DNA from: JAFGIT01 sp016929465 [NCBI: Candidatus Coatesbacteria bacterium] | GTDB taxonomy: Bacteria; B130-G9 | Direction of reading: 5' to 3' | Assembly (NCBI GenBank): GCA_016929465.1 | Contig: JAFGIT010000006.1 | Span: 1-22,411, forward strand | DNA length: 22,411 nucleotides | Part shown: positions 8,669-15,799 of the stretch, in pieces | How positions within the stretch are numbered: the stretch's first letter is position 1 | Layout of the letters: each line of letters opens with the position of its first letter | Notes under the pieces: model-generated | What the model was told of the DNA's origin: nothing | Database searches by the model: none | What the model saw: only the letters and a program-made list of their open reading frames with translations | Program-made: the position numbers and the translations under genes

Positions 8669-9508
8669 TCATCTCCGGTGTCTCGAAACGGGAAATACGA
8701 ATGGCGCCCCGGTCGCCGGATTCTCATGTATCGCGACCTCTGCCCGGAAGACGCTCTTGATGTTCTCGACAGATAGAACATCATCCGGCCGGCCAAGGGC
8801 CTCGACCTTTCCTGCCCTCATCAGAAGCAATTTGTCGCAATATTCGGATGCGAGATTCAGGTCATGAAGGACCAATGCGATCGCCATTTTACTATCTCTC
8901 GCAAGTGAAACCAGAACGTCGAATACTGTCACAATGTGGCTGATGTCGAGATGACTAGTCGGCTCATCCAGCAGAAGGACGCTCGGCTCCTGTGCGAGCG
9001 ACATCGCGATCATTACCCGCTGCCTCTCGCCCCCAGAGAGCTCATTGAAGTAACGATCGGCGAGATGAGCAGTGTCGGTCGCCCCCATTGCTCTTCGTGC
9101 GATGTCTTCGTCTTTGGAGCTCTCAGAGCGAAGAAAGGGGAGGTGAGGCAGACGTCCCATCATCACAATCTCGATTGATCTAAAGGGGAAAGTGGCAGGG
9201 GACTGGCTCGGAACGAAACCGAGTATCTTAGCCATTAAGTGAGGCTTGAGATGCCTTATGTCGCCGCCATTCAGATAGAGCCGACCGCTTTCGGGGCGAA
9301 GGAAGCCGCTTAATAGCCGGAGCATCGTCGTCTTTCCGGACCCATTTGGGCCGATTATGCCGAGTATTTCTCCAGCCTCGAGGGCGAGGTCAACTGGCCC
9401 GAGCTCGAATCCCGAATTATGATATGAGAAGCGGACCTTCTCTGCGGCGAGGATGCTCTTCTCGTCCGCGCAACAGCCATGCCCCTTTTCTTCCTGCAGT
9501 GACGGCAT
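8669..9508 (-). CDS. ABC transporter ATPase for iron-siderophore or cobalamin import (FecE/BtuD family)
   Basis: Cytoplasmic ATPase of 279 residues for the permease encoded just upstream. It has Walker A GPNGSGKT 53-60, Q-loop Gln102, signature LSGGE 157-161, Walker B VLLLDE ending at Glu182, D-loop SHLD, and H-loop His215. I place the start at ATG 9508, which overlaps the permease stop as TGATG and implies translational coupling. A reading frame open further upstream would add 69 residues lying within the permease gene, which is not plausible. The substrate (ferric siderophore, haem or vitamin B12) cannot be told from the ATPase. No substrate-binding protein gene is next to the pair in this window. 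Confidence 0.88.
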   Translation of the reverse strand: MPSLQEEKGHGCCADEKSILAAEKVRFSYHNSGFELGPVDLALEAGEILGIIGPNGSGKTTMLRLLSGFLRPESGRLYLNGGDIRHLKPHLMAKILGFVPSQSPATFPFRSIEIVMMGRLPHLPFLRSESSKDEDIARRAMGATDTAHLADRYFNELSGGERQRVMIAMSLAQEPSVLLLDEPTSHLDISHIVTVFDVLVSLARDSKMAIALVLHDLNLASEYCDKLLLMRAGKVEALGRPDDVLSVENIKSVFRAEVAIHENPATGAPFVFPVSRHRR

Positions 9509-10593
9509 CAATCCGACCACACGATCTTGGACCTTCTCTTCAGAAGATAGATGAAGAAAGGAGCCCCCACGAGTGCCGTCACGGCCCCAACCGGAAGCTC
9601 TGCGGGTGAAAGGATCCATCTGCCAAATGTGTCGGCGAATACCACAAGCGCGGCACCGAGAAGGGAAGATGCGGGTAGAACGAACCTGTGGTCCGAACTG
9701 ACAAGCGTTCTGCACAAATGCGGTGCGACAAGTCCCACGAAGCCGACCATTCCAGTGGCAGAAACCGCAGAGCCAATGATGACTGCACAGATTATGAATA
9801 TCAGACGCTTGCTTGCAGAGACATCAACGCCGAGAGACACTGCGGTCTCATCGCCAAGGGTCATCGCGTTCATTCTCCTCGCGAAGAAAGCCAGCGAGAT
9901 GGTCCCGGCCAACATTAGTGCGATTGGGATGATGAGCCACTCTCCCGTGCTCTCGAGATCGCCCATTAGCCACAAAAGAAGCGAATGAACGCCACTCGGC
10001 CTGGCCGCCGTGTAGATCATCATCATCGCGGCAGAGAGGAACGAATTGAGTATCACACCGCAGAGAATCAGCGTGTGGGGATTCATGTTCCCCCGGATGA
10101 TGGACATTCGATAAATGAAGACCGTGGCAAGCATCGCCCCCAGAAAAGCAATCAGCGGCAAGCTGGCCCCGGAGAGAAAGCGAATCGAGATGCCGAAAAT
10201 GATGACCAGCGATGCGCCCAGCGCGGCCCCGCCGGATATCCCGATGATAAAGGGATCAGCGAGCGGATTGCGCAGGATGCATTGAAAGGCCGTACCGACC
10301 GCACCGAGAGAACTGCCGACAACAAGCCCCATCACTGCACGGGGAATCCGTATTTTGAGCACTATAAGCTCGTGCGCCGAGCTCCACGTTTGGGCCCAGC
10401 TGCTGATCCCAAGACTGGACAATATGATTCCGAGAACCTCGCTCAAGGCAATATGTACGGACCCGACGGAGCATCCGAGCATGAACGCGATCAGCGTGAG
10501 GAGAGCGAGACCAATGAACCACGCAGACCAAATCGCTCTCCGCCTTTGCAGATAGCTGGGACGCTCGATTGGAGGCTTATCTGATATATTCAT
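9508..10593 (-). CDS. FecCD/BtuC family ABC transporter permease
   Basis: Integral inner-membrane permease of 361 residues, a normal length for FecCD/BtuC proteins, which have about ten helices. Diagnostic stretches are LKIRIPRAVMGLVVGSSLGA (start of the family's core), RNPLADPFIIGISGGAALGA, and GFVGLVAPHLCRTL before the C-terminal helices. It imports iron-siderophore, haem or cobalamin together with the ATPase at 8669-9508, with which it overlaps by one base. ATG 10593 has no clear ribosome site; no better in-frame start is visible. Upstream is a 436-base divergent region shared with the FG-GAP gene. I looked there for a cobalamin riboswitch and found no convincing B12 box, so substrate and regulation remain open. 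Confidence 0.9.
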   Translation of the reverse strand: MNISDKPPIERPSYLQRRRAIWSAWFIGLALLTLIAFMLGCSVGSVHIALSEVLGIILSSLGISSWAQTWSSAHELIVLKIRIPRAVMGLVVGSSLGAVGTAFQCILRNPLADPFIIGISGGAALGASLVIIFGISIRFLSGASLPLIAFLGAMLATVFIYRMSIIRGNMNPHTLILCGVILNSFLSAAMMMIYTAARPSGVHSLLLWLMGDLESTGEWLIIPIALMLAGTISLAFFARRMNAMTLGDETAVSLGVDVSASKRLIFIICAVIIGSAVSATGMVGFVGLVAPHLCRTLVSSDHRFVLPASSLLGAALVVFADTFGRWILSPAELPVGAVTALVGAPFFIYLLKRRSKIVWSD

Positions 10594-10709
10594 CGAGACA
10601 ATTCATCGCAAAAAAAACATAGCTGCCAATTCCCACTGAGATCAAAGCCAGTGCCTGCTGCAATTTGATGTTAGGATTCAACCTGCGACTTAGGTTACTC
10701 AATTGACAT

Positions 10710-10722
10710 TGTTGATACAACA
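10710..10722. promoter_or_regulatory. candidate operator palindrome upstream of the permease operon
   Basis: A perfect inverted repeat, TGTTG, 3-base centre ATA, then CAACA, stands 117-129 bases upstream of the permease ATG. Position and symmetry suit a repressor site, but it matches no Fur, DtxR, MntR or Nur consensus that I know. A 13-base palindrome can occur by chance. Confidence 0.2.
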
Positions 10723-10871
10723 GCATAGGCTGTATGGGTTTTGTGTATTGATCGTGGTGATTAGGGCTGCGCTCGATCCTCGGACTTGTATAAATAAGCG
10801 TCCGTCGGAGATTGCTGGATCTTGCACCTCTGGTTCGCCATTTGCTCATTAGTTCGATTCTCATTTACCTC

Positions 10872-10899
10872 TTGACTAAGAATATCGGCCGGTTATTAT
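10872..10899 (+). promoter_or_regulatory. candidate sigma70 promoter of the FG-GAP protein gene
   Basis: TTGACT (10872-10877) and TATTAT (10894-10899), separated by 16 bases, each match the consensus in 5 of 6 positions. The start site would fall near 10906, giving a leader of about 125 bases before ATG 11030. A second -35-like TTGACC at 10915-10920 has no good -10 at proper spacing. Confidence 0.45.
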
Positions 10900-10959
10900 G
10901 GCCGCGAATGATAATTGACCATTTAACATAAACCGTGCATGTGTAAGTCCGAACTAACT

Positions 10960-10978
10960 GCCCAAATCACCATTGGGC
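10960..10978 (+). promoter_or_regulatory. 5' leader stem-loop before the FG-GAP gene
   Basis: GCCCAA (10960-10965) pairs perfectly with TTGGGC (10973-10978) across a 7-base loop. It lies in the predicted leader and is followed by an A-rich, probably unstructured stretch up to the ribosome site AGGGAGG (11011-11017). It may protect the 5' end of an abundant transcript. No known riboswitch motif is recognisable. Confidence 0.35.
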
Positions 10979-11029
10979 ACAAAGGAAAAAAGAACACTAA
11001 CAACTTGTGAAGGGAGGAAAGCAGTCGAG

Positions 11030-13063
11030 ATGAGGAGAAGCTTAATACTATGCCTCACAGCGCTGTTTGTCCTGGCTGGAATGGCTTTTGGCCAGGATTA
11101 TGAAGAGGTTTTCACGACGGACTGGATTGCCGCTGACCAGGATGGCGATGGCAATCCTGACCTGAAGAACATCTTCATGTCATTTTTGACGGATTTCAAC
11201 GGAGACGGGAAGCTTGACTTCAGCGTAGCCAAGAGCAGTGACATCTATTACACCGATTGGTCATCCGCGGATATTGACTTCTATGGGTCGAGTTACACCC
11301 CTATTTGGTCACTAAACGACATCAGCGTCGCGCCGCTCTATATGACCTATGCTGACATGGATGGCGATGGAAACATCGAGCTCGTCTTTACTGGGCGAGA
11401 TGCAGAAAACACTCAAGATACTTCCGAGATGATCAGATCGTTGGTCGAGGTCTATGAGTTTGGCTCATCCGACCTGGAATGGGACCTCGAGACAGATGAG
11501 GGAGTTCAGGTCATTGGGTTGACAGGTCCTTCGATGATAATCGATGACGACGATGTTCCGGATTTGTTCGTCTCCGGCGACACATTCTGGTCCTTCGACA
11601 CCTATGTATATAGGTCAAACGCCGCAGATACTTATGAGGTCCTCTGGCAGTCTCAGGGTGCCGAGCAGACGAGAACCGTCGATGAAATGGACTATGATTT
11701 CGATGGCGACTATGAGTTCCTTCAGTGCGACTATGATCAGCAAGGATGCGAGCTGAAGCTCTATGATTATGATCCTGCTGGGGACCGCATGGTTCGGGAT
11801 AATATCTGGTATAGAGAAGACGCTCTGTCTCTTCCCTCTCAGTGCTTGGACCTGAACGGAGACGGATCCACCGAGATTCTGCTTCGTTGCTGGGATGGAT
11901 TCAGAGGTGGTTACAATCTCTCCCTGATTAATGGCGACACCGAGGAGGAATTCTTCTCCTATGGTGAAGACCTGACAAGTCAGGCCCGCGCAGCCGGCGC
12001 AGTTTTCTGGAATGACGGCTTTGGCAGTCACGACCTCGATATGGACGGCAATCCTGACCTGCTCTATTACACCGTTGAGTATGACGATGATGGGTACGTC
12101 TCAGAGGGTGCCTGCTATGTTGTGGAGTATGAAGGCGGATCGTTCGTAGAGCGTTTCGCATGGGATCCCGATCCCGAAATCAACGCAATTCAGGTGTATG
12201 ACCTGGATGGCGATGGTGTGAGAGAAATCTGCATTTACACCTTCCACAGCACGACAACGAGCTACACGAACAGCATCTTCGTATTCGATCCGATGAACAA
12301 CTATCAGGAGAAGTTCTCGATCGATCATAGCAATGTCCAGCCAATTCCTTACTACGCCCCTGTTCTGCACAACGGCGTTGACCTGGATGGTGACGGACAT
12401 GGCGAGATCATGTTGCGTATCTATGAGCGTGTCTCCGAGACGACGAACCGCCAGTCGATTGAGATCTATGACGGTGCCACTGGCGAGCTCGATTGGGTAA
12501 AGGAATACAGCATCGGGACGAATGCAGTCCCCGAAGAGCCGAGAGCCGAGACCGAGTATGCGGGCTATACTTACCTGTCGTCAGACTTCAACGGCAATGG
12601 CAAGATCGAGTTTGCTATTGGCGAGCACCAATTCGAGGATGAAGAGCTGCTTGCATCGAGATTCACTATCTATGAGTTTGGTGGAGAGACTCCCCCTGTC
12701 ATAGAGATCAACGTAGAGGTTGACAAGTCCGCTTATCAGGCAGGCGACCTCATCCAACCGAAGATCGGTGGCAAGAACACAGGCTCGACCCAGATAGTAG
12801 ATGTCTATATCGCATTCGTTTACCAAGGTGCGATCTACTGCGCCCCGACTTGGGCCGCTGGCGTCACCCCGTGGATTTCGAACTTCGAATTCCCAGGTGG
12901 ATTCGAGCTCGAACCATCAGTATTCTTTGATGCTTTCAGCCTCCCTTGCGACACTCCTCCGATCAATGTGGCCGGTGAGTATTGGTTCGCAGGCGCGCTG
13001 ACACCGCCGGGAGTGTTCGAGTTCCTCAGCCTTGACTACGCGGTATTCAACTTCGGATCATAG
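11030..13063 (+). CDS. secreted FG-GAP/VCBS-type calcium-binding repeat protein with a novel C-terminal domain
   Basis: Secreted protein of 677 residues. ATG 11030 is chosen because AGGGAGG precedes it and a signal peptide follows at once (RRSLILCLTALFVLAGMAFG, mature from about residue 22); an upstream TTG at 10973 has neither. Nine Asp-rich Ca-binding motifs of the FG-GAP type are seen: DQDGDGNPD (36-44), DFNGDGKLD, DMDGDGNIE, DFDGDYEF, DLNGDGSTE, DMDGNPD, DLDGDGVRE, DLDGDGHGE and DFNGNGKIE, consistent with a beta-propeller of integrin-alpha style. Residues 555-677 form a separate domain that recurs in the beta-helix protein at 15800-17311. The gene stands alone between its own promoter and a strong terminator. 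Probably extracellular or cell-surface; ligand unknown. Confidence 0.85.
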   Translation: MRRSLILCLTALFVLAGMAFGQDYEEVFTTDWIAADQDGDGNPDLKNIFMSFLTDFNGDGKLDFSVAKSSDIYYTDWSSADIDFYGSSYTPIWSLNDISVAPLYMTYADMDGDGNIELVFTGRDAENTQDTSEMIRSLVEVYEFGSSDLEWDLETDEGVQVIGLTGPSMIIDDDDVPDLFVSGDTFWSFDTYVYRSNAADTYEVLWQSQGAEQTRTVDEMDYDFDGDYEFLQCDYDQQGCELKLYDYDPAGDRMVRDNIWYREDALSLPSQCLDLNGDGSTEILLRCWDGFRGGYNLSLINGDTEEEFFSYGEDLTSQARAAGAVFWNDGFGSHDLDMDGNPDLLYYTVEYDDDGYVSEGACYVVEYEGGSFVERFAWDPDPEINAIQVYDLDGDGVREICIYTFHSTTTSYTNSIFVFDPMNNYQEKFSIDHSNVQPIPYYAPVLHNGVDLDGDGHGEIMLRIYERVSETTNRQSIEIYDGATGELDWVKEYSIGTNAVPEEPRAETEYAGYTYLSSDFNGNGKIEFAIGEHQFEDEELLASRFTIYEFGGETPPVIEINVEVDKSAYQAGDLIQPKIGGKNTGSTQIVDVYIAFVYQGAIYCAPTWAAGVTPWISNFEFPGGFELEPSVFFDAFSLPCDTPPINVAGEYWFAGALTPPGVFEFLSLDYAVFNFGS

Positions 13064-13115
13064 GCTGATTGATCTGAACTGCTTATGCGAATTCAAGCAT
13101 AGCAATATAGAAGAC

Positions 13116-13160
13116 AAAGAGGCGCCTCCCTTACGAGGGTTGGCGCCTCTTTTCTTTTTT
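13116..13160 (+). terminator. intrinsic terminator of the FG-GAP gene
   Basis: The 11-base arm AAAGAGGCGCC (13116-13126) pairs perfectly with GGCGCCTCTTT (13142-13152). An inner CCC/GGG (13128-13130 with 13137-13139) extends the stem. The T-rich tail TCTTTTTT (to 13160) follows. It begins 53 bases after the FG-GAP stop and 26 bases before the next ATG, a textbook rho-independent terminator. Confidence 0.92.
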
Positions 13161-13185
13161 CCCGCGATTCAATAGCCTACCTACC

Positions 13186-14259
13186 ATGAAATGTATCTTC
13201 TGGGTTGACGGCAGTGCGCAGATTGGCCTCGGGCACATCTATCGGGCAAAAACGCTCGCAGATGCCTTGCGGCACAGATTCAATGCGCACTGCTCAATCG
13301 CCACCGGTGCAGACAGCGGCTCATTGTCACCCGGGAGAATGAGCTTCGAGAGATTGCATGAAATCCCCGCAGGGGGAGATATCCGACGAACATTTGGGGC
13401 GGTTTTAGCTCTGCTGCAGAAGGCAGGGGCTGACCTCTTGATAATCGATAAGCCCAAGTACCCGCCAGAGCTTTTCAGCGAGCTGCAGCGAGCTCGAGAG
13501 GGCCGAATGGCTCCGGCAATCGCCGCATTTGACGCGGCATATATGCCAACAGGATGCGTCGATGTCATTATCGATGCGAACAGGGATGAATCGGAAGCAC
13601 GACGATTCAAAAATTCTGGGACGCTCGCGCTTTTCGGACCGGCATACGCGGCGCTGGCCACGGAATTCGCCGATTCAAGAGGACAACTAACACTGAAAGA
13701 CAATCTTGAGAGAATCACCATATCGATGGGCGGCAGCGATCCCAATTTCATAAGCCTGATGGCATACGATGCCGCGAAGATGATGCAGCATATCGAGATA
13801 AACATAGTCATGGGAGCGGCTGCCCCAGAGACGTACATTCAGGAATTATCCAGCGTGGTCGATAAATCGAGAGCGACCATCTATCGCAATTTGAGCCGCC
13901 CGGAGCTCGCTCATCTATTCTCCAATTCTGATGGCTGCATAGTCGCGGGGGGCGTCACGATGCTCGAGGCGGCGGCCGTTGGGTTACCACTAATCGTCAT
14001 TTCACAGAATCCTCCCCAGCTGGAGAACGCGAGGATTCTCGAGACGAGAGGCGCAATTGTGAACGCCGGCCTTTTCTCGCGAATCTCAACGCAGGATATA
14101 CTCTCGATCCTGTTGAAGTGGGAACGAGAGCCAGCGCTCCGACATGACCTCTCCAGGAAGGCCATTAATGCTGTCGATGGCCTAGGCATCGACAGGATAT
14201 GCTCAGCACTTCAGGAAGCAGTCGCCACGAGGCAATCAAAGGGCCCACCCCAGGGATGA
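13186..14259 (+). CDS. PseG/SpsG-like UDP-sugar hydrolase (GT-B fold)
   Basis: Cytoplasmic protein of 357 residues resembling PseG, the UDP-2,4-diacetamido-2,4,6-trideoxy-beta-L-altropyranose hydrolase of pseudaminic acid synthesis, and the related SpsG. The N-terminal motif GSAQIGLGHIYRAKTLADAL fits the family, with His17 at the position of the catalytic histidine reported for Campylobacter PseG. The second half has the nucleotide-binding part: ISMGGSDPN near 183 and AGGVTMLEAAAVGLPLIVIS near 265, typical of MurG-like GT-B proteins. ATG 13186 lacks a clear ribosome site but starts exactly at the conserved strand. Its stop overlaps the rimO start (ATGA). None of the other pseudaminic acid genes is nearby, so the true substrate is uncertain; a nonulosonate or other surface-sugar role is inferred. 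Confidence 0.72.
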   Translation: MKCIFWVDGSAQIGLGHIYRAKTLADALRHRFNAHCSIATGADSGSLSPGRMSFERLHEIPAGGDIRRTFGAVLALLQKAGADLLIIDKPKYPPELFSELQRAREGRMAPAIAAFDAAYMPTGCVDVIIDANRDESEARRFKNSGTLALFGPAYAALATEFADSRGQLTLKDNLERITISMGGSDPNFISLMAYDAAKMMQHIEINIVMGAAAPETYIQELSSVVDKSRATIYRNLSRPELAHLFSNSDGCIVAGGVTMLEAAAVGLPLIVISQNPPQLENARILETRGAIVNAGLFSRISTQDILSILLKWEREPALRHDLSRKAINAVDGLGIDRICSALQEAVATRQSKGPPQG

Positions 14260-15602
14260 TGATGAAGGAGAAACCGGTTGTGGCTTTTATCAGCCTCGGC
14301 TGCGCAAAGGCTCTCGTCGATACTGAGCAGATGATGGCCTCAATTGCCCTGCACGGGTATCCAATCGCATTCGATCCAGACGACGCAGAGGTTGTCGTAA
14401 TAAATACTTGCTCGTTTCTCGAGCTGGCGAGAGCGGAGTCTTATGATGTCATCTCAGAATTCGAATACAAAAAGGGAGCCGGCGAGGTCCGGGCGATTGC
14501 TGTGGTCGGTTGTCTGCCGCAGCTGATGGGTGGCGAACTCAATGTCATGTTCCAGGGAGTGGACCTCTGGATCCCGATCTCACGGGAGGCGAATATCGCT
14601 ACGGAATTAGACGAGCTCTTGGGGTATGGCCCCGAAGCTCCGCGAAAAGTGACGCCTTTGGACCCAGCCCCCCGTCTGCTCGTGACTCCCCCCCATACGG
14701 CCTATCTCAAAATAGCAGAGGGATGCGACAATTGCTGCTCTTATTGTCTGATACCGAGGATTCGCGGCCCGCTGGTCTCGCGCACATCTGAATCTATCGT
14801 GCTCGAGGCCAGGCAGCTCGCTCAGATGGGCGTGAAGGAGCTCAACTTGATCGGGCAGGACATCGCTGCATGGGGAAGAGACCGCCAATCTCCCAAGGGG
14901 CTGTCGGGGCTTGTTCGAGAGCTTTGCGGGATCGACGGCATCGAGTGGATTAGGCTGCTATACGCACATCCCGCGAGCATCGACGAAGGCATGATCGAAG
15001 CCATCGCCTCGAACCACAAGGTCTGCAAATACATAGACATGCCGATCCAGCACTCGGAGAACCGGGTGCTCTCATCAATGAACCGCAGGATATCCAGATT
15101 GGGACTAATCAGCCTGATCGAACGAATTAGGGCACGTATTCCGGAAATAGCTCTCCGCACGACCTTGATGGTAGGCTTCCCCGGCGAGACAGACGCTGAA
15201 TTCGAACGGTTGTTGGAATTCATGGACGTCATCAAATTCGATAGGCTGGGAGCATTTGTGTATAGCCGCGAGCCGGGGACGGCGGCTGCTTCTGAGGCGG
15301 ACCAAATCCCAGAAGAGCTGCAAGGGGATCGTCTCGAGCGTTTGATGGCCCTTCAAGCTGACATATCACTCGAGAAGAACTCCGCATTAATCGGCAGCGA
15401 AGTAGAAGCCATAATCGACGGCTATCCCGATGACGAAGGTAACGGAGCTCGTCTAATCGGACGAATTAGGGCCCAGGCCCCCGACGTCGATGGCATCATA
15501 TCACTGGTCGGTGATGCTAATCCAGGCGACATCGTCAAGGCAGTCGTGACGACTGCTGGTCCATACGACTTGGAAGGCAATATCAGCACCGCGGGGCAAT
15601 GA
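14256..15602 (+). CDS. rimO: ribosomal protein S12 methylthiotransferase RimO
   Basis: Radical-SAM enzyme of 448 residues that adds a methylthio group to an aspartate of ribosomal protein S12. The N-terminal MTTase domain supplies three cluster cysteines, Cys16 (SLGCAK), Cys52 (NTCSF) and Cys86 (VVGCLP). The radical-SAM triad is Cys157, Cys161 and Cys164 in CDNCCSYC. Further RimO marks are DMPIQHSENRVLSSMNR and TTLMVGFPGETDAEF, followed by a C-terminal TRAM domain. The start is in the ATGATGATG cluster at 14256-14264; 14256 overlaps the preceding stop as ATGA, and an extension back to 14199 would lie inside the upstream gene. The first Cys motif reads CAK where CPK is usual. The RimO assignment over MiaB rests on the LGCxK-VDTE and DMPIQH context. 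Confidence 0.93.
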   Translation: MMMKEKPVVAFISLGCAKALVDTEQMMASIALHGYPIAFDPDDAEVVVINTCSFLELARAESYDVISEFEYKKGAGEVRAIAVVGCLPQLMGGELNVMFQGVDLWIPISREANIATELDELLGYGPEAPRKVTPLDPAPRLLVTPPHTAYLKIAEGCDNCCSYCLIPRIRGPLVSRTSESIVLEARQLAQMGVKELNLIGQDIAAWGRDRQSPKGLSGLVRELCGIDGIEWIRLLYAHPASIDEGMIEAIASNHKVCKYIDMPIQHSENRVLSSMNRRISRLGLISLIERIRARIPEIALRTTLMVGFPGETDAEFERLLEFMDVIKFDRLGAFVYSREPGTAAASEADQIPEELQGDRLERLMALQADISLEKNSALIGSEVEAIIDGYPDDEGNGARLIGRIRAQAPDVDGIISLVGDANPGDIVKAVVTTAGPYDLEGNISTAGQ

Positions 15603-15799
15603 GGGTGGTCTTAGCTGGCCCGATTGGTCAATCATCTACCCAAACGGCGCGTTATTCTCTTTGACTGTTTCCTCAATGAGTAGTATCTATCTCCGCCGTG
15701 TGTAATTCACTGTTGGGAGAGCCCTGCCGCTCATTCTCGCGGGGGGGGGTGCTGCTCCGGGCATTTGACTTTTTTGACCTCAATGGAAGGAGAGAGAAT
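15603..15799. other. intergenic leader of the beta-helix gene with a nine-G tract
   Basis: No gene is called in these 197 bases. A TTGACT at 15661-15666 has only a weak -10 partner (TATCTA at 15684-15689, 17-base spacing). A run of nine G lies at 15741-15749, and the ribosome site GGAAGGAG is at 15785-15792. A frame open from GTG 15698 joins the beta-helix gene in phase through the G tract, but it has no ribosome site and would bury the signal peptide. Confidence 0.4.

Larger units (their letters stand above)
10594..11029. other. divergent intergenic region between the permease and the FG-GAP gene
   Basis: No protein or RNA gene could be supported in these 436 bases. What is visible: a 13-base palindrome TGTTG-ATA-CAACA at 10710-10722, which could be an operator; the rightward candidate promoter at 10872-10899; a small hairpin CGGCC/GGCCG at 10886-10904 that overlaps its spacer and -10; and a leader hairpin at 10960-10978. 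A leftward frame of 95 codons (10577-10864) has no recognisable features and overlaps the permease start, so I do not call it. Confidence 0.5.

Noticed and set aside
9985-10584. Rightward 199-codon frame opposite the permease
   Set aside because: Antisense shadow, highly charged low-complexity translation; the leftward frame is an obvious permease.
10690-10698. TTAGGTTAC resembling half of a DtxR/IdeR iron box
   Set aside because: The symmetric second half is absent; a single half-site is not enough.
10577-10864. Leftward 95-codon open frame upstream of and overlapping the permease start
   Set aside because: No ribosome site, no recognisable motif, overlaps the conserved permease start, and the composition looks like chance in an AT-richer spacer.
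10594-10900. Possible cobalamin riboswitch for the BtuC/FecCD-type operon
   Set aside because: I searched the leftward strand for the B12 box and GCCACTG-like core; only a superficial GGCACTGGC was found, without the rest of the fold.
10900-10925. Fur-box-like AATGATAATTGA before the FG-GAP gene
   Set aside because: Only part of the 19-base consensus matches, and it is far from the iron-type transporter start.
15116-15475. Near-identical CGAATTAGGGC blocks in rimO near 15123 and 15463
   Set aside because: Both encode similar but unrelated IRAR/IRAQ segments; only two short copies, so coincidence is likelier than a repeat element.
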